A stretch of DNA of 64,000 bases from Ochotona curzoniae (lineage: Eukaryota; Chordata; Mammalia; Lagomorpha; Ochotonidae): the NCBI RefSeq assembly GCF_017591425.1, contig NW_024467104.1:806001-870000 (forward strand), read 5' to 3'. Positions 34,901 to 46,680 of this stretch are shown here, one piece after another. Under the pieces are notes generated by a model that worked only from the letters and a program-made list of their open reading frames with translations, was not told the DNA's origin and made no database searches. Positions within the stretch are counted from its first letter, which is position 1. Every line of letters starts with the position of its first letter. The position numbers were made by a program, and so were the translations under genes.

Positions 34901-36099
34901 GTTGCTTTCTTGCTCTAGATTTAAACTGGATTGTGCTTTTAGCTCTTATAACTAAAGTGGGACTCAGGCTTTTCTTTATTAGTTTGTCTTTCCTTTCTGT
35001 TACTTTCTCACAATTTTGTCGTCTGGTTCTTAGAGACTTGATGTGAAAATGAGAACACTGAATTTACCTGCAGGAGAAACATGAATTAGTAAAATGCTTA
35101 ATTAATTGATCATGTCAGATTCGGGTTTCAGTTATATCAATAAGTTACGTATAGTGGTTCACATTTATTTAATTTATGATACCTTATGGCTAATGTAGAT
35201 GAGCAATCCATGCAAATCAAATGTCAATCACTTTTCTCTATCTCATTTTTTTTTTTTACATTTAGGATTTATCTTTACATTTTTTACATTTAGGACGTTT
35301 TTTTTTAACTCAAAAAACTCCCGCTTTGGAAAATATTATCTCTCTTGTCAAATATAATTTGAACCTTAAGTCTCAAATGTTTAAAGTATTTTTTAAAAAT
35401 GTATAGATATGCATGTATTTATCAAACAGTTGTATTGTGTATGATTTAGTTTTACTGAGGAAGTAAGGGTCCACACATATGATATATTCTTACATTATTT
35501 TATCATCTCTTTAAACAAGTATTTAATCATCTCTAATAATTACATTACTAATACATATACTCATGTTTAAAAATTATTCTCCTGAAACTTGAAGATGCAT
35601 AATCTGTTGAATATGACATGGTTTATATCCTATTATATATAAACATTCATATTTATCTTGTCCTTGTTAGAAATTGAGTTGTAACATTTATGCAAATTTC
35701 AAAAGCCACCTCTCAATTTCTTTTCTATATTTCCTCCGTAATAAAGAAAATCCTGAATTAAATCATCATGAAATGCAAAATGTACATCTCTTCAGTCACA
35801 TTGTATATTTCAATTTATATAATCATACATGTAAAATAAGCCATCAAATACTTTTTAAAAAAATTTGTTTGAAAAATATCATCTCTCCTAAGATCCGGTA
35901 TTTTTCATTCCACATCATCTCTCACTCTTGTTAACAGATTATTCTATTTTAGTTTTCATGACAAAATGAGCAGAATCCAACATAGATTTTCTTCTGTCTT
36001 GTGAATAAGAGATCTTTGTTTATTGCCGTTCTGAAAGCTGAATGTGCAAGATGAAGATACCCCAGATTTGGTGCCTGGGAGACCTGGTTCATAGATGGT
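34901..36099. other. OR 5' flank and intergenic DNA
   Basis: AT-rich sequence upstream of the minus-strand OR exon, with T-runs near 35247-35310. No firm feature. Confidence 0.4.
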
Positions 36100-36226
36100 G
36101 CCTTTTTTTTTTTTAAGTACCTTATTCATGTAAAGTGAACAGATTTCCCATATTTCACTATGACATTTTAGGAGTGTAGTGCAACTTTCTACTCCACCCA
36201 CTCCCTCCTCCTTCCTTCATACTCAG
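36100..36226 (-). mobile_element. Possible old L1 3' end
   Basis: A T-run, AAGTACCTTATTCATG, CACTATGACATTTTAGG and a C/T-rich stretch (CCACCCACTCCCTCCTCC) resemble the complement of an old L1 3'UTR. Confidence 0.45.
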
Positions 36227-36279
<53 letters not shown>

Positions 36280-36280
36280 A
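36227..36280. repeat. (AAT)n / (ATAATG)n microsatellite
   Basis: About 54 bases of AAT repeats passing into ATAATG repeats. Confidence 0.95.
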
Positions 36281-38148
36281 CTGGACTGTCTGGGGAAATG
36301 AGGTTGTCGTATGGAGAACCATTTGTGGTTAAAGTCTTTGTGTGGACTCTTGAGGCACAGTGGCTTTTTTTTTCTATATCCTAGGTGTTGAATTTTTTTT
36401 AACCCATTTCAGTGTTAAGTTTGTGATTGAAAAGTGAACAGAAAGCATGCCATTGTAAAAACTAACTGATTTACTAGCTAACTAACTAAGCAAATGATGC
36501 TTCATATGAACTAATCTTCCAGTTTACCATTAAGGACATGCTTCTTTCTCAACTTCATTGTTTTCCTTACATGCTTGATTAATTAGAATACATATTCTTT
36601 ATTCTACAATGTTCCTTCTGCTCTCAGCCAACCATTCATACAGCCTGATTTTTCTGATTCTCGCTTTAATTCTATCAAGCTCTCTCCAGTTCTCCAATGT
36701 TGATGCAAATAGTTCTGAGTTAGCATTAAAGTCACAGAGGGAATTGATTATTTTATCATTTGTTCACTTTGAGGGCCAATAAATATCAACTTTCTGAACC
36801 ACACGAGTCACTGTTCACCATAATAGTAAAGTACATTCTTTCTCCTTTTGTTTATTCTCAAATTCTTAGTTTCACCTACTCTCCTTACTGACATGAATCA
36901 GATAACCTTGTTTCATAACATTCATTCTTTACAGAAAAACTGAAGTGAATATTTAAAAACTGAAAACCTCCTACCTTTAATGCTCATGTAAAACAATTTC
37001 CATGTCTTTTCCTGTATTTGATAAATTTCAAATTCTTTCTCATGGATTGTAAACTGCTGAGTATTTGACAATTGGACATGGTTCTAACCTCTACACTGCC
37101 ACTCCCAACTTGCACAATCTTATGATCTTTCTTCTAGCTGAAATGTTTTCTGTGTGTGTACCCTCTCTAACAACATTCATCAGAGAAGCCATCACATGTG
37201 CATTGCATTAGTAACTGGATAGTGTTAATGCCAGTGTATGGAGAGTTTATTAAAAGCTTTTTCATTGTTTTATATGGAATAAATCCACCATATTCCTATT
37301 TTCCATTAAGTGTAAGGAAGATGAGATCCAATACGATCAGATTTCTCCAGATTCAGAGTTCCTGCTCTATATTATTTTTTCTTTCAGTATTTTTATTCTG
37401 AAATGGAAAAAATTACTTAATTTCCCTCCTTCTTGTTATTCAGGAAGGTTATTGAATGTATCTGCTTACTACTTCTTTGGAAGAAATAGATCAAAACTAA
37501 TATTTATTAAGCTGATTTTGTACCCTACTCTGTGATTTTATTGTATCTTGCATTAAAATTATGTACTTAAGATGTTGAAAACATATCATTATCTTCTGAA
37601 ATAGCTTGTTATTTTAAATTAATGTGATGCTTTTAAATTTTTGTGTTCTTCTACATTTTACAATTGTGTCTTGTCTTCCTTCTGTTTCCTATTGATACCA
37701 ATAGCTCCGTTCTAAATATCTTTTCACTGAACTCTGCTTCTGTTTGGTAAGCAAAGGACTCCTACAGAATCATGCCAGAAAGTAATAGAAGGCTAAAAAA
37801 TCAGGCATGTCACATATAAGCAGGTATATGCTACTTTACACACCTAAGCAATGCCCTCTAGCTGTTTATAAATGTACATGAACCACAAAAGGGTTACAAC
37901 TTGTTGTAAGATTAAAGAACATCAAAAACACACACACAAAAAATGAAAATTGCAACTCAATTAAATATCAGATTAATCACCTTCTGTTAGCCCTCTTCCA
38001 CTAAATGCAGCTTGTAGGTTAATGTGGACTTTGAAATTTAATACCAGGTCCCATTCCAGAAAGAGCCCTCAGGGCTGCTGACTATTCACTTATCAATCAT
38101 ACGTTTAATATTTCAAGTTATGAATCATTTACACAAAAATCTACTCTA
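36281..38148. other. Intergenic, nothing recognised
   Basis: AT-rich interval with no supported gene, RNA or transposon end. Confidence 0.45.
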
Positions 38149-38475
38149 GGGCCCGGCGCAGTGGCACAAGTGGTTAAGGTCCTCGCCTTGCACGCCCAGG
38201 ATCCCATATGGGCACCGGTTCTATCCCAGCAGCCTCGCTTCCCATCCAGCTCCCTGCCTGTGGCCCGGGAAAGCAGTCGAGGACAGCCCAAAGCTTTGGG
38301 ACCCAGCACCCGCGTGGGAGACCCGGAAGAGGCTCCTGGCTTCAGACCGGCATAGCATTGGACGTTGTGCTAACTTAGGGAATGAATCATCGGACGGAAG
38401 ATCTTCCTCTCTGTCTCTCCTCTCTGTATATCCGCCTTTCCAATAAAAAAATAATAATAAAAATAAATCTTTAAA
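38149..38475 (+). mobile_element. Full-length young C-SINE with target-site duplication
   Basis: Complete forward copy: head GGGCCCGGCGCAGTGGC, GGCACCGGTTCTATCCC, CACCCGCGTGGGAGACCC, GGCTCCTGGCTTCAGACC, GGAAGATCTTCCTCTCTG, then (AATAATA) tail and AAATCTTT. The duplication AAAAATCTACTCTA is at 38135-38148 and again, one A longer or shorter, at about 38476-38488. Confidence 0.95.
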
Positions 38476-38703
38476 AAAATCTACTCTAACCTTATTCCAT
38501 ATATAACCAAGAATTGACTGTAAGGTATAAATTACAATGAAGATTGGTTGTTTTCTAGGAAACAGGATAATTATAGGTATAATGATAATGTAGAAGCAAA
38601 ATTATTGCCTTTAAAATCAGAATATTATATTAAATCCTTGATGAATTTTAATCCCCTTCTTTCTACATTTTACTGTTGCCATTCTCAATAACATTTGGAT
38701 CTT

Positions 38704-38760
38704 ATGGAGCTGTACTACATAATACAATGTAAGCAACAATAATAATAATAAAAAAAAAAA
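38704..38760 (+). mobile_element. Ultra-short young L1 3'-end insertion with target duplication
   Basis: 57 bases: the last part of the young L1 (ATGGAGCTGTACTACATAAT then GTAAGCAACAATAATAAT) and an A-tail. A perfect 13-bp repeat ACATTTGGATCTT flanks it (38691-38703 and 38760-38772, sharing one A with the tail). Confidence 0.93.
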
Positions 38761-38772
38761 CATTTGGATCTT

Positions 38773-39215
38773 TTACTCTTTTATAAACCATGGGAAAGAT
38801 AAAAATAATCAAAAATAGTTTAGCAAGTATAATAAAAGAATATCTTCATGTCCTGGTATTATTATAGTCTTATTTTATTTGAGTCACATGGAGATTATAA
38901 AACATGAAGTGAAAATTTTGATCCAAATAAATTTCACCAGCAATTCATAAACCAGGAAGAAAGGACTGCTTCTTATTTTCCCTCCTAGAAGAAAATTTGC
39001 AACTTACTGGTTTAAGGACCTTGTTTCTCATAAGAATCACGTGGTTTATAACAAAAAGATCACATCACATTAACTCATCTGTTCTGAGATGCATTGTTTG
39101 GTAACACTCTTGTTCAGAGACTATCTCAAAAAGAATAATTGTAAACAGTATTATTGTTAACTAAAAGAGAAATCACAGAATATATACTTGAGATCAATGA
39201 TTTAAAAATATGTCA
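38773..39215. other. Intergenic, nothing recognised
   Basis: AT-rich DNA without a supported feature. Confidence 0.45.
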
Positions 39216-39600
39216 GAGGCTGGCATTTTTGCATAACAGGTTCAGCATCAACTTACAAGGCTAACATGCCATACCAAAGTGCTGGTCCCTGTCCTAGTCT
39301 CTCTGCTTGTGATCCAGCTAATACACCAGAGAGGGAACAGTCAAGGTACATGGGACCCTGTCATCCATCTGGGAAACCATGATGGAAAGTTTGGCTTTCT
39401 GCTTCCCCCCAACTTAACTCACAGCTTTTGCAGAGATCTACGGAGCAAGCAAGTATATTGTAATTATTTAGACAGTAAACCTGTAGGTGGAAATTTCTCT
39501 CTCTCTGTTTCTCTCTCTCTCTGCATCTCTCTCTACCACACACATACATACTCTCTTAAGCTTTCTTGCTGTTTTTCCTTTAAAAATAAACATACATTTA
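39216..39600 (+). mobile_element. Old C-SINE
   Basis: Diverged forward copy: GAGGCTGGCATTTTTGC, GCTTGTGATCCAGCTAAT, CATGGGACCCTGTCATCC, a long CT-tract (39496-39535) and an A-rich end. Confidence 0.75.
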
Positions 39601-40221
39601 CATATCCATATATATGATATATCTTTAAAACTATATTCGTTAATTTAACTTCTTAAGTCAGGAAGTGCCTTAAATTATGACTGCATTTTCAGACTAAAAT
39701 ATTTAAAATTTCAGAGTTTGAAATTATCTAAATATTACCCATGAATGAATAAGCATTACTAACAGAATTAGCATAACTCTAAATCAGATGAAATGCCTAT
39801 ATAACAAGAGTTTACCTTTTGAGTTTTGCTAATATTATTTCTTTCTCATTGAAGTTTTTATGTTTTCAAAATACTTAAATAGACTAGTACCTATAACACT
39901 GTAAACAAGGACTCAATTTGCTTCCCAAACAGCAATTGCTCTTTATTGAACATATAGCTACTTTTTCCTGTGGGGATATGTCTTTTCCCTTGTCACACGT
40001 AAGTTGTTAGATGACTGTTTCATTTTGGAATTAATTTGGCATGTTTTTCCAAGCTGTCTTTCCTCTAGTTTCTTTATGGGATATAACTCCATGAACTGTC
40101 CTTTCCTTAAACATATAGAACTTGCAGGTCATGGAAGAAGATATATTCTTAATTGTGCTATATTAACTAGAGTAAAATGTTCAAATTCTCTGTCTAATTA
40201 TTCCTTTATTTTGCATATTCC

Positions 40222-40325
40222 TTTATTTTTGTCTGATTGAGAGAGAGAGAGGCTGAGACAGACAAGATCTCCAAACCTGCAATAACAGTGGTTTGGTGAG
40301 CCAGGAACCTAGAATTCACGTTAGG
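40222..40325 (-). mobile_element. Old C-SINE scrap
   Basis: GAGAGAGAGAGGCTGAGACA and TGGTGAGCCAGGAACC resemble the reverse 3' half of the SINE. It is short and diverged. Confidence 0.45.
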
Positions 40326-40335
40326 CACCCCGAAC

Positions 40336-40375
40336 AGCATGGAACCCACATACTTAGCATGGAACCCACATACTT
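40336..40375. repeat. Tandem duplication, 20 bp x 2
   Basis: Two exact head-to-tail copies of AGCATGGAACCCACATACTT. Confidence 0.95.
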
Positions 40376-40639
40376 AGGTCATGACTGTTGTCACCTAGTG
40401 TGGTATTGACAGAGAATGAAATTGGATGTAGAGGCAAAATTCAATACTTAATACTCTGATACAGAATATGACTATCCAAAGAAGGATTAGCAATAGTATC
40501 TGGTGGTTTCTCATTGTCTCCTATACTTCTTCTGAATGCCATTTGTGGAAAGGAGTGTCTCTAATTAACATCATCTGAACATGGTGGGCTTGCTATTTAT
40601 TTTTTAAAATTATTTCTCCTTCTTCTTTTTCTTCTTCTT

Positions 40640-41100
40640 ATCATCATCATCATCATCATCATCATTTTATGATACAGTTCCATGGACCCTGGGATTTCTC
40701 TTTCCCCATCCCCAATCTCCTCCCCTCTTTCTCAGTTCCCTGATATTATGACTATAGTATAGTTCTTCATACACAGTCATATGTCCATCATTCCAGGCAT
40801 GAACAATGGCAGAGAGTACAGCATCATATTGTCAGGATAGAGTAAATAGTTTCATTGAGAGTTCATCTTTGGTCTAGAAGTAGAGATGCATAATGTATTG
40901 TATCCTCACATCTGGATAGTCTCCATTACACAGTTATTATACATCCCCTTAAAAGAAAAACCACAATACAACATAAACAACAGGAAAAAAAACATAAATT
41001 TATAACACCATGAAGTTAAATAGCATGCTATTAGATATGAGAGTCTCCATTACACAGTTATTATACAACCCCTTAAATGAAAAGCCACAAAATAGTTATT
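40640..41100 (-). mobile_element. Old L1 3' region, reverse strand
   Basis: Starts with a CAT/ATC repeat (the tail complement, 40640-40668), then TATGATACAGTTCCATGG and CCCTGGGATTTCTCTTTCC. Further on, CTAGAAGTAGAGATGC and CTCACATCTGGATA match the copy at 43775. A ~48-bp piece occurs twice (40919-40966 and 41044-41091). Confidence 0.7.
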
Positions 41101-41220
41101 TAATCTTTAAGAAATATTAGTCTGCTGTGTAGCTGCAGGCATTTGTGGCATCGGTATAACTATTAGAATAATAAAGGTAATTCTTTGTGATAATTAAAAC
41201 ATTTTAGTTAAGGAACAATG

Positions 41221-41715
41221 TTCTTTTTTTTAAAAATTACGTTGCATTATGTGACACAGTTTCATAGGCTCTGAGATTCTCCCAACCCCTCCCCGTGCCT
41301 CCCCATTGTTGCAGTACTCCAACTTGTTGCAGTATTACGCTTCAAATTAAGTCAAGATTCTTTCTTTGCATACCTATATCAAGCATAGAGTCCAGCATCT
41401 TGTTGTCCAGATAAGTTCAACAGTTTCTTGGGGAGACCATCTCTGGTCTGAAGGTAGAGCTGGAAAAATATCATCCTGATCAATTAAAAGCCCCAGCACA
41501 ACATCAACAGCAATTTATAACATTATGGAATTAATTGACATGGTATTGAGTAACCAATATGTTACAACATGCAAGTTCTTAACCACATCCTGTGACTACT
41601 TCATTGACATTTCGATTTCAATTTATATACAATGCAATACACCTTAAAATGGCTATAGGGTACTATTCAGCTGTCTCATGTCTATTTTCATTTTAGTATT
41701 TAGTGGTTTATAGGA
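41221..41715 (-). mobile_element. Older L1 3'UTR, reverse strand
   Basis: Complement of the same 3' end as 19325-19765: CCCAACCCCTCCCCGTGCC, CTTGTTGCAGTATTACG, TCTTGGGGAGACCATCTC, AATTGACATGGTATTGAG, CCTGTGACTACTTCATTG and AATGGCTATAGGGTACTA. It is 5'-truncated. Confidence 0.88.
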
Positions 41716-41794
41716 CTGGAAGATGTGCTGAGGAACCCTCTTTCTGCTTCTTCCCTAATCCTTTCATTCTTCTAGTCCACTTTCCAACAATGCT

Positions 41795-41802
41795 TCTATC
41801 TT

Positions 41803-41846
<44 letters not shown>

Positions 41847-41850
41847 CCTA
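41795..41850. repeat. (TCTA)n microsatellite
   Basis: About twelve TCTA units with one variant at the right end. Confidence 0.97.
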
Positions 41851-42499
41851 TTCATTTCCTCACCTTTGGAGTAAAATTCCTTTTGTATGTACCAGCCTTA
41901 AGGATTCCTCTTTATACAAAGCAAGTGCCTTGGAGCTTCCTGCAGGTATTCCATGTGGGTGTACTTGGACTGAAGTTGAACCATCCTCCACTGTGTTCAT
42001 AAGCACATTGCTGGGAGCTGAGTCAACAATCAAGCAGCACAGTCCCTAAGTTTTATGTTTTTAAATAGTGCACTCTTCCATCACTGGTCTCAGGGATAAT
42101 TTTTATAAGACACATGTGGTAATGGAAATTTTTGGCTTAATCAATGGTGTGAAAGCCTGAGATTTGGCCAGTGTGATTGTGCCTTAATCACACATGTTTT
42201 GTAGCAAATACATATCTAAAATCACAACTCACCTGCAGTGAGAATTTGAGAGCAATGGGCAGCTTTTGTCAAGCCCCTTCTAGCTAGAAAGAGAATTCAT
42301 AGCTTCTTACCCCAACATCTAACAGCATTTGTTCAGTGGATGAGAATCCCACAAAAATGGCCGTTTTGAAGCTGTAAAGGAGTTTCATGACCAACTCACA
42401 CCATATTTATTTAGATATAATACAGGGAAACAAGATCTATCATGAGTTCCTCATACTACCACCCAGTGTACATGCTTTTCACAATGCACTACTGATACA
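41851..42499. other. Intergenic, nothing recognised
   Basis: No gene or repeat recognised. Confidence 0.4.
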
Positions 42500-42825
42500 T
42501 TGATTCATTTGACCTGGAAATTAAGATGACAGTTGTCATACCGTCATCCCATGTCACAGTATTGCCATTCAAGTCTCACCTCTGCTCCTGACTCTAACTT
42601 GCTCTCGGGGCACCCCTCAAGGTACCTGGTGTTATTGTACAGATTGTCATCTCCCTCATGGGAGACCAGGACAATGTTCATTGTGGTTTGATTTAGCTGA
42701 GCTTCATCAACAGCAGAGAGGATGAAAAATGGGGAGATGACCCATCTACTGTTTCTCCCCATCTCCTCTCTCTCTCTCAATGTGTGTGCATGTGTGCATT
42801 TCTGTTTCTCCCTCAAATAAAAAAA
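42500..42825 (+). mobile_element. Old C-SINE
   Basis: Very diverged forward copy ending with a CT-tract (42760-42778) and CTCAAATAAAAAAATTA. The left limit is approximate. Confidence 0.6.
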
Positions 42826-42904
42826 TTAACCATTTAGCAAGTATAAGTATGTAGGTTTCTTTTTGTTCTGTTGTTTGCAGCTAATATTTCATCATTTATG
42901 CATA

Positions 42905-43232
42905 TTTACTTATTTATAAAGATTTATTTTTACTTGAAAAACAGATTTTACACAGAGTGAAGGAAATACAGAGAGAGACACAGAGAATTTCCATCCACTG
43001 GCTCATTCCCCACAGTGCTGAGCTGACCTGAACCTCGGAGCCAGGAGCATCTTTTGGGTTTCCCAGATGTGTACAGAGGCCAAGAACATAGGCTATTCTC
43101 TGCTTTTTCCCAGGCTACAAGCAGAATCTAAATCAAAAGTGGAGCTTCTGGGACACAAAACAGTGCCCATGTGGGATGCTAGCATTAGGAAGCAGAGGAT
43201 TAGATTTCTACACTACTGTGTCAGTCCCATTT
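42905..43232 (-). mobile_element. Old C-SINE, near full length
   Basis: Reverse copy: AAGATTTATTTTTACTTG, ACAGAGAGAGACACAGAG, CCATCCACTGGCTCATTCC, GGAGCCAGGAGCATC, CAGTGCCCATGTGGGATGC, and the head at about 43230. Confidence 0.85.
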
Positions 43233-44477
43233 ATGTCTATTTAAAGTGATACTCAGATGGGCAGTATATTGTTGAGTTACATACTTTTTTGGTGTCACCA
43301 TGATATATTATCCATTTCTTTGGCCTCCATTTTAGCTTTTCTTTTACTTTTCTTCTTTGTGTTCTGTCACACGCTGATTGATTATATTATTCTATGTCTT
43401 CCATTTGCTTCTTCCTCTCTCCTGTTTTACATAATTTTTTTATTAACATTGCAATGATTATGCCATGGTGTTTTATACTTATAAGAGTTTGCCTAGATTT
43501 AAATTTAAATCTCTTTAAACTTCATCATATATATTTGAAGCTTACTTGCATTATTTTTTCCCATGTTTCATGTCTTATACTAGTTAAGTATAGCACTTTC
43601 ATAATTTCCTTTTCCAGCAACTCATTCTGTATGCTGTTCACAGGTATTTACTTGTATTTATTATAAAATAGAATAACAAAATAGAAATTCAACAGTTTCA
43701 CAAAAGCCTAAACAAGGGCTAAAAATATTAGTCAAATATCAAAATGCTCATTTTGCTTCTATACATTTTAAATTTAATATTTCTTCTTCTTATTATTATT
43801 CTATAATACAGTTCCATAAGCTTTGGAGTTTTCCTCTACCCCCTTCCCAAATTCTCCTCCCCACCACACTCTGATATTCCATTTATTATTACAATGGTAT
43901 ACTTCTGCATGAACAGACATGAGTCCATGGGCAATGGGCAGGCATGGGCAATGGCGGAGTCTAGCATCCTAATGTCAAGATATATTTAACTGTTTCATTG
44001 GCTGTCTATTTTTGATCTAGAAGTAGAGATACGTACTGCATCATGTCCTCACATCTGGATATGATGGATTTGATGATTTTTGTGTTTGCTTTCATTTCTT
44101 CAAAACATTTTTTTCTCATGTTAAATTCTTCACTGACTCATGGGTCATACAATACAGTAGCAGCATTTTCTTCAAGAAGGTTTTTAATTTTCTTTTTAAT
44201 TTATTTAGTGACACATTAGTCATTTGGCAAGATATTATTTAACTCCATGACAATGTAAAATCAGATTTTTCCTGCTGTTGATTTTGTTTTGTAGCTTTTC
44301 ATTTAAGGGGATGTACAGTAACTGTAATGGAGACTTCTATACATTTTTTTTTATCCTATACCAACTACTACTATTCTACTACTATTTTATATCAGAAAAA
44401 CATAGGAAACTTTTATTTATGGAATGGGTTATTTCTCTAAGAATAGTGATTGTCAATTGAATCCATTTTCTTGATTA

Positions 44478-44740
44478 GGGCCCGGCGTGGTTGCCTAAAG
44501 GCTAAAGTCCTGGCTTTGAATGCACCAGGATCCCACATGGGCACCGGTTCTAATCCTGGCAGCTCCACCTCCCATCCAGCTCCCTACTTGTGGCCTGGGA
44601 AAGCAGTCAAGGACGGCCCAAGCCTTTGGGACCCTGCACCCGCGTGGAAGACCCGGAAGAAGTTCTTGGATCCTGGCTTCATCTCTCCTCCTCTCTGTAT
44701 ATCTGATTTTGCAATAAAAATAAATAAATATATAAAAATA
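44478..44740 (+). mobile_element. C-SINE with an internal deletion, nested in old L1
   Basis: Head GGGCCCGGCGTGGTTGCC, GGCACCGGTTCTAATCC, CACCCGCGTGGAAGACCC, then directly from GGATCCTGGCTTC to ATCTCTCCTCCTCTCTG. The ~75-85 bases that normally lie between, including GGAAGATCTTCC, are missing. The (AATA) tail is present. Confidence 0.92.
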
Positions 44741-45547
44741 ATAATAATTTGATTGTTTAAAAGGCTGAGTAGTGCTCAGTGGTGTGTATAACAAGTACAC
44801 ATACACACATATATGCATATTTATGTATACATATACATGTAAGTTGAAGTACACTTGGGCTGGTACATATCTCAACTATTGTGAATTAAGTTACAATGTA
44901 AAACATGGTATTACAAATAATTCATATTTTAACATTACTTATCTGAGTAAATTTCCAGGAGTATGATGATGTGATGGAATGGTAGGTCTATTTTCAAATT
45001 TCTGAAGCACCTTCATACTATCTTTCATAATGATTATATTGATGTACATTTCCAGCAATAATGTTATAGGGGACCAAATCCTTACCAGTGTGTATTATTT
45101 TTTGATTTTGGTCTCATAGCCATTCTAATTCTGTTAATATGAATACTTACTGTGCTTTTTATTTGCATTTCCTTAAGGGCTAGAGTTTCTAAGCATTTTC
45201 TCATGTGTCCTTTGACCGTTTGTATGCTAGCCTTTTAAAAATTGCATGTTCGTGGGGATATCATGGTGGTTCAACAGATTAACTCACTGTCTGCTTAATG
45301 GCTCTATAACTTCCAGAACTACACAGATTAGCAAAGGTGAAAGTGAATGTTGTTGTCTGGTTCCAAATGCCACTGGAAATACTTCCAACTTTTTCCCCAA
45401 TGAGTGTGATACAAATTATGGCATAAAAACTACCAATGTAGTTTTTCATACATTGTCTTCATTGTGTTGAGAAATGTTACTTCTACACCCAATTTGCTTA
45501 AGGTTTTTCTAGTGAAAGGATGGTGTCTTTTACAAAATGGTTTGTCT

Positions 45548-45704
45548 AGACCCGGAAGAGGCTCCTGGCTTCGAACCGGCATAGCATCAGCCATTGTGCT
45601 CGCTTGGGGAGTGAATCATCGGATGGAGGATCTTCCTCTCTGTCTCTCCTCTCTGTATATCTGCTTTTCCAATAAAAATAAATATAAATCTTTTTAAAAA
45701 GCCA
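45548..45704 (+). mobile_element. 5'-truncated C-SINE, nested in old L1
   Basis: Contains only the 3' half (GACCCGGAAGAGGCTCCTGG to the AAATCTTTTTAAAAAG tail). It is flanked by a 14-bp repeat AAAATGGTTTGTCT (45534-45547 and 45705-45718), so truncation happened at insertion, not afterwards. Confidence 0.92.
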
Positions 45705-46046
45705 AAATGGTTTGTCTGCATTTATTGAAATAATCATATGGGTTTTTTCTCTTCAACTTTGACCTTAATGATTGAATTTGAGAGGAAACCCTCCTTCTCA
45801 ATTTTTATGAATAGTTTAAGTAGACATGTGATTAGTTATTTAAATGTGCAGTATGTTACATCAATGAAGTCACAGGGTCCTTTGCTTTTTAGTTGGATTG
45901 GAATGTGAGAGTCCTATTTACTGATACAGTCTCTACCTTGGTTATTATTCTGTGTTATCCTTTGTAATATGTCATGATTACAATTTTATCAATTTGCTTC
46001 TTTTTGAGTTAGTTGGGCCAATGTGACATTGATTTAATTCACATTT

Positions 46047-46313
46047 TCTTTTTTTTTTTTTTTTTTTATTATTGTTGCTTACATTGTATTATGTAGTACA
46101 GCTCCATAGGCGCTGGGGATTCCCCCCACCCCTCCCACACCCCTCCCCCCATGGTGGATTCCTCCACCTTGTTGCATAACCATAGATCAAGTTCAGTTGA
46201 GATTCATTGCTTGCAAACACATGCCTAGCATAAAGTTCCGTGTCCTATTGTCCAGATAAGTTCAGTGGCCTCTTGGGGAGACCTTCTATGGTCTGAAGAT
46301 AGGTCTAACAGAG
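46047..46313 (-). mobile_element. Young 5'-truncated L1, nested in old L1
   Basis: T-run, then ATTGTTGCTTACATTGTATT, GGCGCTGGGGATTCCCCCC, CACCTTGTTGCATAACC and AGGTCTAACAGAG. It is close to the 3'UTR of the element at 1-2583 and stops inside the 3'UTR. No clear target duplication found. Confidence 0.93.
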
Positions 46314-46482
46314 CTTTGTTGCATTGATATATTGGATTTTTGCTTCAAGTTTGTATTTCTTTCCAATTTAAATTCTTTTTCCTCTTACTAATTTGGGGTT
46401 CCTTTGTTCTTGTTTTCAGGTGCTTGATATATATGCATGGCTAGATCATTTCTTTGTTTTCTTTCCTGTGGAAAAACAAAGG

Positions 46483-46680
46483 GAGATGTCCTCAGTGGTT
46501 AGGTCCCTGTACCCCACGTGGGAGAGCTGAACGAGGATCTGAGGTCCTAGTTTCAGCTTGGCCCAGCTCTGACCATTGTTGCCATTTGCGGGAGTGAACC
46601 AGTGAGAGAAACTTCTCTCCTATCTCTTACTTTCTTCTGCTGTAACTCTGCCTTTCAAAGAAATAAATCTTTTTAAAAAG
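46483..46680 (+). mobile_element. Partial old C-SINE
   Basis: Retains part of the head, CCCCACGTGGGAGAGCTG, GGGAGTGAACCAGTGAG, CT-tract and AAAGAAATAAATCTTTTT; the middle of the 5' half is deleted. Confidence 0.75.

Larger units (their letters stand above)
43775..46480 (-). mobile_element. Old L1 (3'UTR into ORF2), with nested insertions
   Basis: Read on the minus strand this runs from ORF2 to the 3' end. On the plus strand, 43800-44100 is the 3' end (ATACAGTTCCATAAGC, CTAGAAGTAGAGATACG). The parts 44900-45235 match the ORF2 C-terminal region in reverse (CAACTATTGTGAATTAAG, ATTTGCATTTCCTTAAGG). The parts 45320-46040 and 46318-46480 match more central ORF2. It is riddled with indels. Two SINEs (44478-44740 and 45548-45704) and a young L1 (46047-46313) were inserted later. 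Confidence 0.8.

Noticed and set aside
40619..40668. Possible CRISPR-like or satellite array
   Set aside because: It is only a TTC/ATC simple repeat at the tail of an old L1, without spacers.
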